Assembly: GCA_025517525.1 (NCBI GenBank)
Contig: JAOPJZ010000012.1
Location: 31,350 to 95,349, forward strand
Reading direction: 5' to 3'
DNA length: 64,000 nucleotides
Origin: Natronosalvus hydrolyticus
Lineage (GTDB): Archaea > Halobacteriota > Halobacteria > Halobacteriales > Natrialbaceae
Shown: positions 54,609-63,877 of the stretch, piece after piece
Layout of the letters: the number at the start of each line of letters is the position of its first letter
How positions within the stretch are numbered: position 1 is the first letter of the stretch
Translations under genes and position numbers: made by a program
The notes under the pieces: model-generated
What the model was told of the DNA's origin: nothing
The model's database searches: none
Seen by the model: only the letters and a program-made list of their open reading frames with translations

Positions 54609-55964
54609 CTAGCGTCGATACCGCTCGAGGTGGGCAGGGAGGCATTTCGCAACGGTACCGCCGAGTCGGTCTCGGACCGACCCGAGCAACCCGTTGGGAA
54701 CGAACAGGACGAAGAGGACGAACACGATACCGAGATACAACGGCGCGCGTCCGTCGATGAGCGTGTTGATCAACTCGAGGAAGGTCAATCCAACAACGTC
54801 CACACTCAACAGGCCCTCCGGGAGCGTTTCGCGGAGGTACGGGGCGAGACCGCCCTGCTGAGAGGAGAGGATGTCCTCGAGCCATTCGAAGAGGAACGAG
54901 CCAAATAGCGGCCCGGCAAGCGTGCCGATACCGCCGATGATGGTCACGATCAGGGCGTCGGCAGTCACGAGGAAGTAGAACGTGCTGTCAGGCGACGCAC
55001 TGCCGGTGTAGGCGGCGAACAACGCGCCGGCGATGGCTGCGAAGAAGGCGCTCATGGCGAACGCTCCCATCTTGTACCAGAACACGTTGTAGCCGACGGC
55101 TTCTGCACGCTCTTCGTTTTCGCGGATGGCGATCATCACGCGGCCGAACGGCGAATGGATGATACGTTGCATCGCGAAATAACAGATGACGACGATGAGT
55201 CCGATGGCGTAGTAGGAAGTGAGCGTTGCCGAGATGTCGAGGCCGGTCCCCAGCACGTTGGTGAAGCTGTCACCCGACAGTCGACCGAGTCCAACCGACA
55301 GCGAATCGACGAACGGGACGCCGATTTCGGGAGTTGGACCAGCGTGGTTCGGTCCCTCGAGTGGGTTCGAACCGACGTAGCCCCAGTTTCGAATCAGTTC
55401 GTACAGCACCTGCGCGAACCCGAGTGTCAACATGGCGAAGTAGACGCCCGTCAGTCGGAACGAAACGGCACCGATGGCGAGCGCGGTGATGATCGCGATG
55501 ATGCCGCCGAGCACCATCGTCAGCATGAACGGGGTTCCGCCCGGAATCCCGGGAATCTGTCCATTGGCTGCGAGCACGATGGTGTATGCACCGATACCGT
55601 AGAACGCGGCGTGACCGAACGACAGGTAACCGGTATAGCCGCTGATGAAGTCGAAACTCATCGCAAACAAGCCCAAGAACAACATCCCGATGAGGAACGT
55701 CGTTGCCGGCAAGAAAGCGTTGAAGAACGCGCCTGGATCGACGATGCCGACACCGATGTCGAGTGCCGGAAGTCCAGTCAAGACGCTGTACAGGGGCGGG
55801 TAAACGATGAAGAAACCGATCACCAGCGCGTGAGCGAGGTGATCGTGCACATAATCTCGAGCCCAGCGTGTGTCCTCGGCTTCGGCGGCGTCAGTGGCGT
55901 CGCTCACCGCGGATTCCTCGTCCGTTGTCTGCGCCAGATCGCTATCAGGGGAGCTAATGGCCAC
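54609..55964 (-). CDS. livM: Branched-chain amino acid ABC transporter permease LivM
   Basis: 451 residues. About ten hydrophobic segments and the LivM hallmark DFISGYTGYLSFGHAAFYG (about 110-128); the C-terminal half ends with IGGIGTLAGPLFGSFLF. It forms the membrane pore with LivH, energised by LivG and LivF. A charged 38-residue N-terminal extension precedes the first helix. Overlaps the livH stop by 11 bases. The substrate could be branched-chain amino acids, amides, urea or aromatic acids, since the HAAT family is broad. Confidence 0.92.
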   Translation of the reverse strand: MAISSPDSDLAQTTDEESAVSDATDAAEAEDTRWARDYVHDHLAHALVIGFFIVYPPLYSVLTGLPALDIGVGIVDPGAFFNAFLPATTFLIGMLFLGLFAMSFDFISGYTGYLSFGHAAFYGIGAYTIVLAANGQIPGIPGGTPFMLTMVLGGIIAIITALAIGAVSFRLTGVYFAMLTLGFAQVLYELIRNWGYVGSNPLEGPNHAGPTPEIGVPFVDSLSVGLGRLSGDSFTNVLGTGLDISATLTSYYAIGLIVVICYFAMQRIIHSPFGRVMIAIRENEERAEAVGYNVFWYKMGAFAMSAFFAAIAGALFAAYTGSASPDSTFYFLVTADALIVTIIGGIGTLAGPLFGSFLFEWLEDILSSQQGGLAPYLRETLPEGLLSVDVVGLTFLELINTLIDGRAPLYLGIVFVLFVLFVPNGLLGSVRDRLGGTVAKCLPAHLERYRR

Positions 55965-57024
55965 CCACCTCCTCGACGCCGTAGAGCCCCTGTGGGCGCA
56001 CGATCAGTGCGATCACGAGCAACAGGAAGATGGTGACCTCCGGGAGCCCCGAGAAGTCGATGATGCCTCGAGCGAACACCCAGGTGGTAAACGAGTCGGC
56101 CATTCCGACGATGATCGCCGCCACGAGCGTGCCTTTGAACGAGCCGAGGCCACCAATCACGACGACGACGAACGCGTACAACAACACGTCGAGGTTGAGC
56201 AGCACACTGGGTCCTTCCGTGGGGTCCCACATCAGGAAGACGCCACCGACGGCGGCCAGGCCGATACCCAGACCGAAGACGACGGTGAACGCCTTCCGAA
56301 CGTCGATCCCGAGGGCTTCGACCATCTCCGGGTCTTCACTGCCTGCACGGATGTACAGTCCATAAAGCGTTTTCGTGAGGAACGCCCAGACGATAGCCGC
56401 CAGTATCGCACCGGCGACGATAGCGAACAGATAGAATCCTCGTATTCGAGCACCGAAGAGGTTCAGAAGAATCTCCGATGGCGTGCCGAGGACCGTTGGA
56501 ATGGTCGCCTGCGCAGCGGCCCACGTGGGCTCCGGCTGGATACCACGAGCCGAGGCGATGATCCGAGCGAGTTCCTCGAGGATCAAGCCGACACCGAAGG
56601 TCAGCAAAATCTGATACATGGGCGTGCGGTCATAGATGGGGCGTACCAATCCGATCTCGAGGGCAGCGCCGACGGCAGTCAACAGCGCGAAGATGACGGC
56701 GACTACCACGACGAAAAACGCGATTCGTGTGAACGTTCCCGACCCGGACGAGAGGCCGACCACCATCAGGATGCCACCGAGATACGCGCCGACCATCGCG
56801 AACGCGCCGTGGGCGAAATTGAGGATACCCATCAGTCCGAAAACGAGGGTCAATCCGATGGCGATAATGAAGTAGATGGCCGCCTTGCCGAGTCCTTCGA
56901 TGAAGATCCGAGCCAGTGTATCGGGTCGGAAGAAACTGCGAAGCCCGTCGGTAAACAGGGGCGTGAGCGTGTCGCCGACCAGCACTGCCTCGAGCGTCGT
57001 CAACAGGGTGAGTGTGTCCATCAT
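55954..57024 (-). CDS. livH: Branched-chain amino acid ABC transporter permease LivH
   Basis: 356 residues. Family pattern YFIIAIGLTLVFGLMGILNF followed by AHGAFAMVGAYLG (about 55-85); the C-terminal motif is VVIGGLGSFKGTLVAAIIVG. About nine hydrophobic segments. The two ATGs at 57022-57024 and 57019-57021 both overlap the livF stop, by 4 or 1 bases. Partner of LivM. N-terminal 40 residues are longer than in bacterial LivH. Confidence 0.92.
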   Translation of the reverse strand: MMDTLTLLTTLEAVLVGDTLTPLFTDGLRSFFRPDTLARIFIEGLGKAAIYFIIAIGLTLVFGLMGILNFAHGAFAMVGAYLGGILMVVGLSSGSGTFTRIAFFVVVVAVIFALLTAVGAALEIGLVRPIYDRTPMYQILLTFGVGLILEELARIIASARGIQPEPTWAAAQATIPTVLGTPSEILLNLFGARIRGFYLFAIVAGAILAAIVWAFLTKTLYGLYIRAGSEDPEMVEALGIDVRKAFTVVFGLGIGLAAVGGVFLMWDPTEGPSVLLNLDVLLYAFVVVVIGGLGSFKGTLVAAIIVGMADSFTTWVFARGIIDFSGLPEVTIFLLLVIALIVRPQGLYGVEEVGGH

Positions 57025-57719
57025 GCCGAAAGATACCTCCGAATGCGTTCGTCCTCAGCAGTCACGCCTTCTGTCGAACCGGATTCAACGACGGTTCCGT
57101 GATCGAGCAGGTAAAACCGGTCGGCGAGGTCCATCGCGAGCGGAAAGTTCTGTTCGACCAGGACCATCGTCGTCTCGGCCGAGGCTTCACGGAGCACCTC
57201 TACGACCTGTTCGACGATCAGCGGGGCCAGTCCTTCGCTCGGTTCGTCGACCAGCAACAGGTCATTGTCGCCGACCATACCGCGAGCAATGGCGAGCATC
57301 TGCTGTTGGCCGCCGCTCAAATTTCTCGCTTCTTTCTCCCGAAACCGCTCGAGGTCCGGGAACAACTCGAACATCTCGTCTCGAAGTCTTTCGAAGTCAC
57401 CTTCCGGCGGCACCGCGACGCGGATGTTCTCCTCGACGGTGAGATAGCCGAACATTCGCCGGTCTTCGGGAACCCAGCCGATTCCGTTCGTGGCCACTTC
57501 GTGTGTCGGCCGTCCAGTCACGTCGACGCCATCGTATCGAACGGTCCCCTCTCGAGGCGGCGTCAACTGCATGATGGTCCGGAGTGTGGTCGTCTTCCCG
57601 ACGCCGTTACGGCCGATCAGCGCGACGACTTCGTTCTCCTCGACGTGGAGGTCGACACCCTGTAAGATGTGGCTCTCGCCGTAGTACGTGTGAACGCCCT
57701 CGAGTTCGAGCAACGCCAT
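57021..57719 (-). CDS. livF: ABC transporter ATP-binding protein LivF
   Basis: 232 residues. Walker A GRNGVGKTTTLRTIM (about 37-51), signature LSGGQQQMLAIARGM (about 134-148), Walker B LLLVDEPSEGLAPLIV. Cytoplasmic ATPase driving import with LivG. Begins at 57719 with its ATG overlapping the livG stop by one base (TGATG). The C-terminus EDERIRRYLSA is typical of LivF. Confidence 0.93.
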   Translation of the reverse strand: MALLELEGVHTYYGESHILQGVDLHVEENEVVALIGRNGVGKTTTLRTIMQLTPPREGTVRYDGVDVTGRPTHEVATNGIGWVPEDRRMFGYLTVEENIRVAVPPEGDFERLRDEMFELFPDLERFREKEARNLSGGQQQMLAIARGMVGDNDLLLVDEPSEGLAPLIVEQVVEVLREASAETTMVLVEQNFPLAMDLADRFYLLDHGTVVESGSTEGVTAEDERIRRYLSA

Positions 57720-58567
57720 CAGGCACTCACCCCGGTTGCGGTGTCGTCGCCATCTGGGGTCTCTTCGGTACCATCGTAGCCGCCGAGATACGCCCGTTGG
57801 ACGGCCTCGCTGTTTCTAACTGTTTCGGGGTCACCATCGGCGATCAACTCGCCACGGTTCAACACGGCGATCCGGTCACTGATCCCCATCACCACGTCCA
57901 TGTTGTGTTCGATCAACATCACGGCGTGATCGGCCGCGACGTCCTCGATGATGTCGGTGACCTGCCCGACGTCCTCGCTCGAGACGCCGGCCGTCGGTTC
58001 GTCGAGCAAGAGTACATCCGGATCACCAGCCAGCGCGATGCCGATCTCGAGGTTGCGTTTTTCGCCGTGACTCAGATTCTGTGCGGTTCGGTCGGCGTAC
58101 TCGGTCAGGCCGATTCGGTCGAGAATCGCTTCCGCCTCTGCATAGTGGTCATCGAACGCGTTGACGTTGCGCCAGAACTGCCAGGAGTCGCTCCCGCGAT
58201 GGGCCTGTGCGGCCACGCGGACGTTCTCGAGGACAGACACCGTCGGGAAAATATTGGTTATCTGGTACGAACGGTGAAGCCCCATCAGTGCCGTCTCGTG
58301 TGGTTGTGCGTCCGTAATATCGATTCGCCCGTTGGGAGAATCACTGCCGTCTGTACCACCAACACCCCCATCCCTGGCCGGCGCAAACTCGATCGAACCC
58401 GCTGTGGGCTCGAGTACGCCGGTCAACAGGTTGAAAAAGGTCGTCTTCCCCGCACCGTTCGGGCCGATCACCGAACAGAGTTCGCCACGCTCGAGGCTGA
58501 AGTCGACGCTATCGACCGCGGTAACGCCGCCAAACCGTTTCGTCAAATTCGACGTCCAGAGTACCAT
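57719..58567 (-). CDS. livG: ABC transporter ATP-binding protein LivG
   Basis: 282 residues. Walker A GPNGAGKTTFFNLL (about 36-49), signature LSHGEKRNLEIGIAL (the usual SGG is replaced by SHG, common in this family), Walker B VLLLDEPTAGVS. A Q-loop insert of about 20 residues (DGGVGGTDGSDSPNG) is unusual and probably a haloarchaeal loop. The C-terminal 20 residues (DGTEETPDGDDTATGVSA) form an acidic tail. Four bases separate it from livK. Confidence 0.92.
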   Translation of the reverse strand: MVLWTSNLTKRFGGVTAVDSVDFSLERGELCSVIGPNGAGKTTFFNLLTGVLEPTAGSIEFAPARDGGVGGTDGSDSPNGRIDITDAQPHETALMGLHRSYQITNIFPTVSVLENVRVAAQAHRGSDSWQFWRNVNAFDDHYAEAEAILDRIGLTEYADRTAQNLSHGEKRNLEIGIALAGDPDVLLLDEPTAGVSSEDVGQVTDIIEDVAADHAVMLIEHNMDVVMGISDRIAVLNRGELIADGDPETVRNSEAVQRAYLGGYDGTEETPDGDDTATGVSA

Positions 58568-58571
58568 GAGA

Positions 58572-60014
58572 TCAGTTGAGCGAGCAGCTAGCCTCGTCTG
58601 CTGGAACCATGACCTCCTCGGGTTCGAACGTCTCGATGGGTTCGCCGGGCATCACCGACGCGTCCCAGTACTCGGCAACGTCGTCGTCGGTCGGCACCGG
58701 CCAGGCGACGGTCATGGCCGATGCCGCCTGGTTGTTGTGCTCCTGGAATGTATAGGCGTTCTCGCCTTTCGGCGTGTCGATAACCGTCATCCCGCGCATC
58801 GCGTCAGCGATGTCGCCGCCGTCGACCGAACCGGTTTCGTCGATAGCCTGCACGAGTGCCGACCCGCCGACGAACGTCCCCGCACTGAACAGATCCGGCA
58901 TCAGCCCGTACGCCTCAGTGTGCATGTCGATGAAGGCGTCGTTGATCGAGTTGTCGTACTGGTTCCAGTGATAGCGGGTCGTGAACGGACCCAGTCCGGC
59001 ATCCTGGATATCTTCGGCCGTAAAGCCCTCGCCCAGTGTAGCCTCGACAGTCTGTCCGGTAACCTGTGTCGTCACCAGTTCGGCAAAGCCACCGAACGCC
59101 TGGATTTCGTCGTAGGCCATCGCCGTCGGGAGGAACTCCGGCAACGTGATGAACGTAAACCCACCGACGACGCCGTCTGCACCCTGGTTGATAGCCTCGT
59201 CGAACAACCCTTCGAACTCGCTGTAGCCGGGTTCGACGAACCGTGGGTCCAGTACTTCGACACCCTGCCCTTCGAGGACTTCGCGGTAGTTGTTCGCGAC
59301 ACCCTCACCGAACGCCCCTTCCGCAGCGAAGATGGCGACAGTCGAGACGTCCCCCTGCTCGGCGACGTATCGGCCGCCCGCTCGAGCGTCCATTGCCGTG
59401 TGCTCACTTGCGCGGAACAGCAACTCGTGACAGTGATCGGATGACACCGTGATGTCGGCGTCCGCTGACGGGCCCGCAATGTAGGGAATTCCGGCATCGT
59501 CGAGGATGTTCGCCGAAATACGTCGCGCCGAATCGGAACTCGAAGCCCCGAACAACACGTCGACATCCTCGTCGACAACCAGGTCCTCGGCCACTTGCTG
59601 GGCCGTATCCGGCGTGAACACCGTATCCTCAACGATGAACTCGAATGTCGGTCCGTCTTCCGGGTCGAGCGTGTACGTCCCGGTGGTCATCTCCTCGACT
59701 GGGTCGAGGTCGTACTTGTAGGCGATTCCCGAGTAAAAGCCCATGAGGCTGATCTGACCGTAGTACTCGAGGTCGCCCGAGACGGGTTGCATCGCCCCGA
59801 TTCGAATCGTCTCGTCGGCAACTTCCTCGCTGCCGTCGCCCCCGTTGCCGTCGTCTGTGCCGTTTCCGTCGTCTGCGCCGTTGCCGTCGTCAGCACCGTT
59901 CCCACTGTCGTCGCCGTTTTCGTCTGCGATACACCCTGCCAGTCCAGCCGTCCCGAGCGCTGCCAGTGCACCAGTCCGTCGGAGCACCGTACGCCGCTTG
60001 GTATCTCGTGGCAT
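58572..60014 (-). CDS. livK: Substrate-binding lipoprotein of the Liv-type ABC importer
   Basis: 480 residues. The N-terminus has a twin-arginine signal (KRRTVLRRTGALAALG) and a lipobox LAGC with Cys28 as the lipid anchor, so it is probably exported folded and tethered outside the membrane. An acidic Gly/Asn/Asp repeat (GNGADDGNGADDGNGTDDG) links the anchor to a type 1 periplasmic-binding fold (TIRIGAMQPVSGDLEYYG and LFGASSSDSARRISANIL). First gene of the livKGFHM operon; 360 bases separate it from the SDR gene upstream. Confidence 0.9.
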   Translation of the reverse strand: MPRDTKRRTVLRRTGALAALGTAGLAGCIADENGDDSGNGADDGNGADDGNGTDDGNGGDGSEEVADETIRIGAMQPVSGDLEYYGQISLMGFYSGIAYKYDLDPVEEMTTGTYTLDPEDGPTFEFIVEDTVFTPDTAQQVAEDLVVDEDVDVLFGASSSDSARRISANILDDAGIPYIAGPSADADITVSSDHCHELLFRASEHTAMDARAGGRYVAEQGDVSTVAIFAAEGAFGEGVANNYREVLEGQGVEVLDPRFVEPGYSEFEGLFDEAINQGADGVVGGFTFITLPEFLPTAMAYDEIQAFGGFAELVTTQVTGQTVEATLGEGFTAEDIQDAGLGPFTTRYHWNQYDNSINDAFIDMHTEAYGLMPDLFSAGTFVGGSALVQAIDETGSVDGGDIADAMRGMTVIDTPKGENAYTFQEHNNQAASAMTVAWPVPTDDDVAEYWDASVMPGEPIETFEPEEVMVPADEASCSLN

Positions 60015-60374
60015 ACTAATTCTCTAGATGGACTAGGGGTCCTAAACGCCGAAGGTTGGTATACAAACCTCGAGGGGTGAATGGACGGCAACGGGGAATT
60101 CGGTAGTGAATCGTATTGGCTGAGGAATCCGTCCAACGACGGCTACAAGGCCGACACCCAGCTGCAAGGACGACACCCTTTTTGAAAGGCGACCGTCCCG
60201 ATTATTTTCCGATGAGTGGGGTTAGACCATCGTCTCGAGATTCTATTTTGGCAACCCCATACGTTTTCATTACTCACAATGACGGGGGAGGAAAATAATA
60301 CACTATCAATACCATTTGCTACTAGTTCACTACCAATTAGTCAGAGGCCAAAAGGTCTCCATAACCCATCCGAG
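60015..60374. other. Intergenic region upstream of livK
   Basis: 360 bases, AT-rich toward the SDR end (60290-60360). Contains the promoter of the liv operon (A/T-rich sequence near the ATG at 60014). I see no gene; the three short plus-strand frames crossing it have no recognisable protein. Confidence 0.4.
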
Positions 60375-61217
60375 TTAATCGTAGGTGAGCGTCATCCCGT
60401 CATCAGCCAGCAGATCACTTCCGTTGCAGTGTTTGGCCAACCTCGAGAAGCCAAATAAGAAGAGGTGGGCAACCTCGAGCGGTGTCATCATCTCATCGGT
60501 TCGGGCCTGGCCGAGCATCACGTCTTCGATGACTTCCTCCACCTCGAGGCCGCGTTGGGCAGCCGTCTCTGGAATCTGGTCGGTAACCAGCGGCGTTTTC
60601 ACGTATCCAGTACTCACGGAAAATGAACGGACGTCGCCGTCACCCTCGGCGGCTATCGATTGCGTCAGGCCTCGTATAGCGAACTTGGCGACGTTGTAGG
60701 CGACCTTGTCGCTCGTCACGTAATGCCCGTGGACGGACGCCATGTTGCCAACACAGCCGTCGTGTTCCTCAAGGTCACCCCACAGTTCGCGCGTCAGAAC
60801 GAACGGCGCACGGACCATCACCGACTGGAGGGTGTCGTAGGCTTCGATCTGGAACGACTCGAGGGGTGAGACGTGCTGGAGGCCGGCGACGTTCGCCAGG
60901 AAGGTCACCGAACCCAGCTCTCGAGCAGCGATGGCGATGGACTCGAGGTCAGTATCACTCGTCAGATCTGACACAAACGGGGTGATAGCGTCAGCCACCT
61001 CGAGTCGATCAGCGTGGTCCATCGTCTCCTCGAGGCCAGTCTCGTCGATATCCGTGGCGAGGACCGACAGCCCGTTGCTGGCGGCGACGAGTGAGACCGC
61101 GCGACCGATTCCCGACGCCCCACCGGTGACGACACAGACGCGGTCACGGGTGAATCGGTCGTCGTCGAACCGCTGGATTGCCTCGTCCTCGATTGGCGGT
61201 ACTGAAAGTTCCGTCAT
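60375..61217 (-). CDS. Short-chain dehydrogenase/reductase
   Basis: 280 residues. Nucleotide-binding GGASGIGRAV (about 34-43) with an acidic residue in ATDIDE favouring NAD, NVAGLQH for the central sheet, then catalytic MASVHGHYVTSD and YNVAK (Ser and Tyr-x3-Lys). Resembles 3-hydroxybutyrate dehydrogenase-type SDRs. It lies upstream of the liv operon on the same strand; whether it shares transcription is uncertain because of the 360-base gap. It could oxidise a hydroxyacid intermediate of the pathway fed by the transporter. Confidence 0.85.
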   Translation of the reverse strand: MTELSVPPIEDEAIQRFDDDRFTRDRVCVVTGGASGIGRAVSLVAASNGLSVLATDIDETGLEETMDHADRLEVADAITPFVSDLTSDTDLESIAIAARELGSVTFLANVAGLQHVSPLESFQIEAYDTLQSVMVRAPFVLTRELWGDLEEHDGCVGNMASVHGHYVTSDKVAYNVAKFAIRGLTQSIAAEGDGDVRSFSVSTGYVKTPLVTDQIPETAAQRGLEVEEVIEDVMLGQARTDEMMTPLEVAHLFLFGFSRLAKHCNGSDLLADDGMTLTYD

Positions 61218-61355
61218 GACTAGAGTAACGCCTCGTGTGAGTCAATAGACAGGGGTTGATAACAGAACCCCGTATGGTGTGTCAGATCACGAGTGGTGGT
61301 TTGGCAAGGTCACAGAATCGTAACTCTCATATACTGTATTTACAATTGACAGAAG

Positions 61356-62018
61356 GTGACAGAATACGATATCGCGCTCTTTGACAGTGATGGCATTCTG
61401 GTCGATCCACCTGCTTACGAGACCCAGGTTGAAGCCACAGTGACAGCCTTCGAAGCGGTGGGCGTTACAGCAGTGGATCAGCGACACCTTGACGACATCG
61501 TGAACGGCACTACTGTTGGACGGCTCCAGGAAATCTGTAGCGTATACGATATTGACCCAGAAACGTTCTGGGAAGCTCGAGAACGTCACGACGAACAATC
61601 TCAGTTCGAGAAATTCGAAGCCGGTTCTCGAGGGCTGTATGACGATATTGATGCACTTTCAACCCTGTCTCTCCCCTGTGGAGTCGTTAGCAACAATCAC
61701 CACAGTACAATCGCCTTTGTCCTGGAGTATTTCGAGTTAGCTCCCCTTTTCGAGGTGTATTATGGACGAGCAAAAACAGTGGAAAGCCTCGATCTGAAAA
61801 AGCCGAATACCCACTACCTCGAGAAAGCTCTCGCGGACCTCGAGGGAGAATCGGCGCTGTACATTGGTGATAGCGAGAACGATGTGGTCGCAGCCCACCG
61901 TGCAGGGATAGATTCGGTTTTCGTCAGAAGACCCCATAGCACAGACGTGGCGCTCTCAGCGACACCGACCTACGAAGTGGAAAGCCTCCATGCCATCACG
62001 GACATCCTGAATAGCTGA
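61356..62018 (+). CDS. HAD-superfamily phosphatase
   Basis: 220 residues. Motif I is FDSDGIL with nucleophile Asp10 and Asp12; motif II is GVVSNNHHST, motif III Lys is in LKKPNTHYLEKAL, and motif IV is YIGDSENDV. The cap inserted after motif I is alpha-helical (class C1, phosphoglycolate phosphatase-like), but the substrate is unknown. The start is a GTG at 61356 preceded by AGAAGG, with a TATA-like CATATAC 21-27 bases ahead, so it may be leaderless. Confidence 0.88.
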   Translation: MTEYDIALFDSDGILVDPPAYETQVEATVTAFEAVGVTAVDQRHLDDIVNGTTVGRLQEICSVYDIDPETFWEARERHDEQSQFEKFEAGSRGLYDDIDALSTLSLPCGVVSNNHHSTIAFVLEYFELAPLFEVYYGRAKTVESLDLKKPNTHYLEKALADLEGESALYIGDSENDVVAAHRAGIDSVFVRRPHSTDVALSATPTYEVESLHAITDILNS

Positions 62019-62034
62019 CTCAGCTAAGACGGAA

Positions 62035-62465
62035 AGCGCGGAGCCCCCTTCCTCAACGAACGAGCGCAGCGAGGGAGTAGGGTGGGGTAGTTTACTAGAG
62101 AAACAGGAGAAAGCCCACGACTTTAGTCGTGGGATGAATCCGACAACGCTGCCACAGGGGGTATTCGAGATGTCAGGGTGATGTTTTTAAGTACCTATGG
62201 GCCGTAAGCATACGCATCCGAGGCGGTCTATCCGCCCACCTAATCGGACAATATCGCGATTCCCGATTCCAAGCAGAAGACACCCCTTCTGTGTCAGAAG
62301 CGGGGTGCAGTCAAAAAGTATCTCTGAATCCCATGTCGGGATAGGAGTAACGGCTGATTGGCACAGCCAGTAGTCGCCCTCCAGGGTGTCTACAAACCGT
62401 AACCATCCCAACCCAGCGGTGCGGTGCCGTGGGAATCCTCGCCCTTCAGGGCGGGGAGGATGTCA
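62035..62465 (+). mobile_element. Decayed IS200/IS605 (TnpB-type) right ends
   Basis: At 62050-62095 the pattern CCTCA, a short hairpin of GAGCGCAGCGAGG type, then GAGTAGGGTGGGGTAGTTTAC repeats the shape of the ends at 3248-3357 and 3672-3711. A second hairpin (CCCACGACTTTAGTCGTGGG) is at 62114-62133. At 62430-62465 a further end reads GTGGGAATCCTCGCCC, then CTTCAGGGCGGGGAGGATGTCAA, again a TnpB-type right-end form. Nothing between 62140 and 62425 encodes a transposase; it may be an internal part of a non-autonomous element. The last end overlaps the stop codon of the GNAT gene. Confidence 0.5.
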
Positions 62466-63194
62466 AAGTTTCAGCGCCATCATTACTTCGTCAACGTACT
62501 CACCGTTGAGTTTGTAGTGATCCGCCCGGACCGCTTCGATCTCCCAACCGTGGGTCTCGAGGAATTCGATTGCCTCCTCGTTCGTGGAGGGAACGCTGTT
62601 GTACACCTTTTCGTAGCCGTTGGAACCGGACCACTCGAGGCCACGCGAGAGCAGATGCGAGCCGATACCGTGTTCTCGGTACTCCTCGATGACGCCGACG
62701 GTCAACTCCGCGGTGTGGCTGAGTTTGTCCAGTTCCTGCCCGTGAATGTGGACCCAGCCGACGACTTCGTCGTTAACCGTCGCGACGAAGAACATCCGGG
62801 CCTCGAGTTCGTTGTACCGCAACAGCGCGTCCTGATGGTCGACCTCGTCGGCGACCGACTCGGCGACGATGTAGGTTTTCTCCTCGGCGACCTGTCGAAT
62901 CGCCCCGACGATGCCCGCCAGGTCCTCCTGTCTGGCCGGCCGGATGTGAAATTCGAGGTCGTCGCTACGATACTCTTCCTCAGCACCCGCTTCTATCGTA
63001 ACCCGGAGTGTTCCGTCCCGATCGTCGAGACGGCCGTCCCGTTTCAGGATGGCTACGTGGTGTCTGAATCCACCAGGGTCGATCTGGAGCCGGCGTCTGA
63101 CCTCGTCCGGGTCGACCGCACCCTGACGCTCGACGTGTTCGTAAATGCGCTTTCGGTCTTCGTGTCCGAACTCCATTTCCTCGGTGAATGCCAT
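62463..63194 (-). CDS. Winged-helix/GNAT N-acetyltransferase fusion
   Basis: 243 residues. Residues 10-70 form a DNA-binding-like winged helix (RIYEHVERQGAVDPDEVRRR, then FRHHVAILKRDGRL). Residues 80-235 are a GNAT fold: IRPARQEDLAGIVGAIR, and the acetyl-CoA loop EEYREHGIGSHLL (about 173-185, Q/R-x-x-G-x-G/A type). The fusion suggests an acetyltransferase that also regulates genes or is tied to nucleic acid. A TTAAGTAC box 24 bases upstream of the ATG implies a leaderless transcript and supports the 63194 start. Its stop TGA is in the IS-type end. Confidence 0.8.
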   Translation of the reverse strand: MAFTEEMEFGHEDRKRIYEHVERQGAVDPDEVRRRLQIDPGGFRHHVAILKRDGRLDDRDGTLRVTIEAGAEEEYRSDDLEFHIRPARQEDLAGIVGAIRQVAEEKTYIVAESVADEVDHQDALLRYNELEARMFFVATVNDEVVGWVHIHGQELDKLSHTAELTVGVIEEYREHGIGSHLLSRGLEWSGSNGYEKVYNSVPSTNEEAIEFLETHGWEIEAVRADHYKLNGEYVDEVMMALKL

Positions 63195-63445
63195 GCCATG
63201 CTATCTCTCACCAAAGTACTTAATGATTGTTCAGGAACCACCAGCCGTTGGAATGACCGCTCGAGACGCACGAAAGCCGGGAGACGAATGATGTCTCGAG
63301 AGCAGCTTTCAGCGTCAAAACCCGTTAAAATACACCAATCAGTGCAGGCCTGGGCCTTTGTCTCGAGCGACGAACCCATACATATCGAACGGGGCTTCGA
63401 CGGATTGATAACGCCGTCATCGAATCCCGAAACGTACATACCGAT

Positions 63446-63877
63446 ATGATCGAACTCGCACCCGACCGACTGCTCGCCGTCTTCGTCCTGTTACCGTCGG
63501 TCGCGGTCGGGTTGGTGCTTCACGAGTGGTTGCACGCACTGGTGCTTCGACTCGCCGGCATCGAGTATACCATCGTCTTCGGCGGCGAGCGAACCACGGG
63601 CGTCCTCTCCGGAATGCTCAGTCACCCCTGGGCTGTCGTCCACCCACAGCCAACCGGAGCGGAACCGGCCTGGAACCTCCGGGTAGCGGCGATGAGTCCC
63701 CTCCTGCTAGCACTCCCTGCTCTGGGAGTCGCAACCGGCCTCCTCACCGTACCTGCCCAGCCTGCAGTTACTGCGATCCTGTTGGCTACCCTCGCGTGTG
63801 CAATACCATCCCCACAGGATTTTTCCGTCGCATTTTACGCGCATAGTGTGCTCGAGGACATCGATAAAGGCGAATAA
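63446..63877 (+). CDS. HExxH membrane metalloprotease-like protein
   Basis: 143 residues with about four hydrophobic segments. The zinc motif HEWLHA lies at about residues 26-31, inside the first membrane segment, as in the DUF3267-type group of site-2-protease-like zinc proteins. A possible third ligand was not identified, and the protein is shorter than the usual 180 or so residues, so activity is uncertain. Divergent from the GNAT gene across about 250 bases. After its stop, 63878-64000 holds nothing I can identify. Confidence 0.75.
   Translation: MIELAPDRLLAVFVLLPSVAVGLVLHEWLHALVLRLAGIEYTIVFGGERTTGVLSGMLSHPWAVVHPQPTGAEPAWNLRVAAMSPLLLALPALGVATGLLTVPAQPAVTAILLATLACAIPSPQDFSVAFYAHSVLEDIDKGE

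Noticed and set aside
55155..57102. Two plus-strand frames of about 293 and 410 codons across livM and livH
   Set aside because: Low-complexity Asp/Glu/Gln/Arg strings that are complements of membrane-helix codons; the permeases on the minus strand are convincing.
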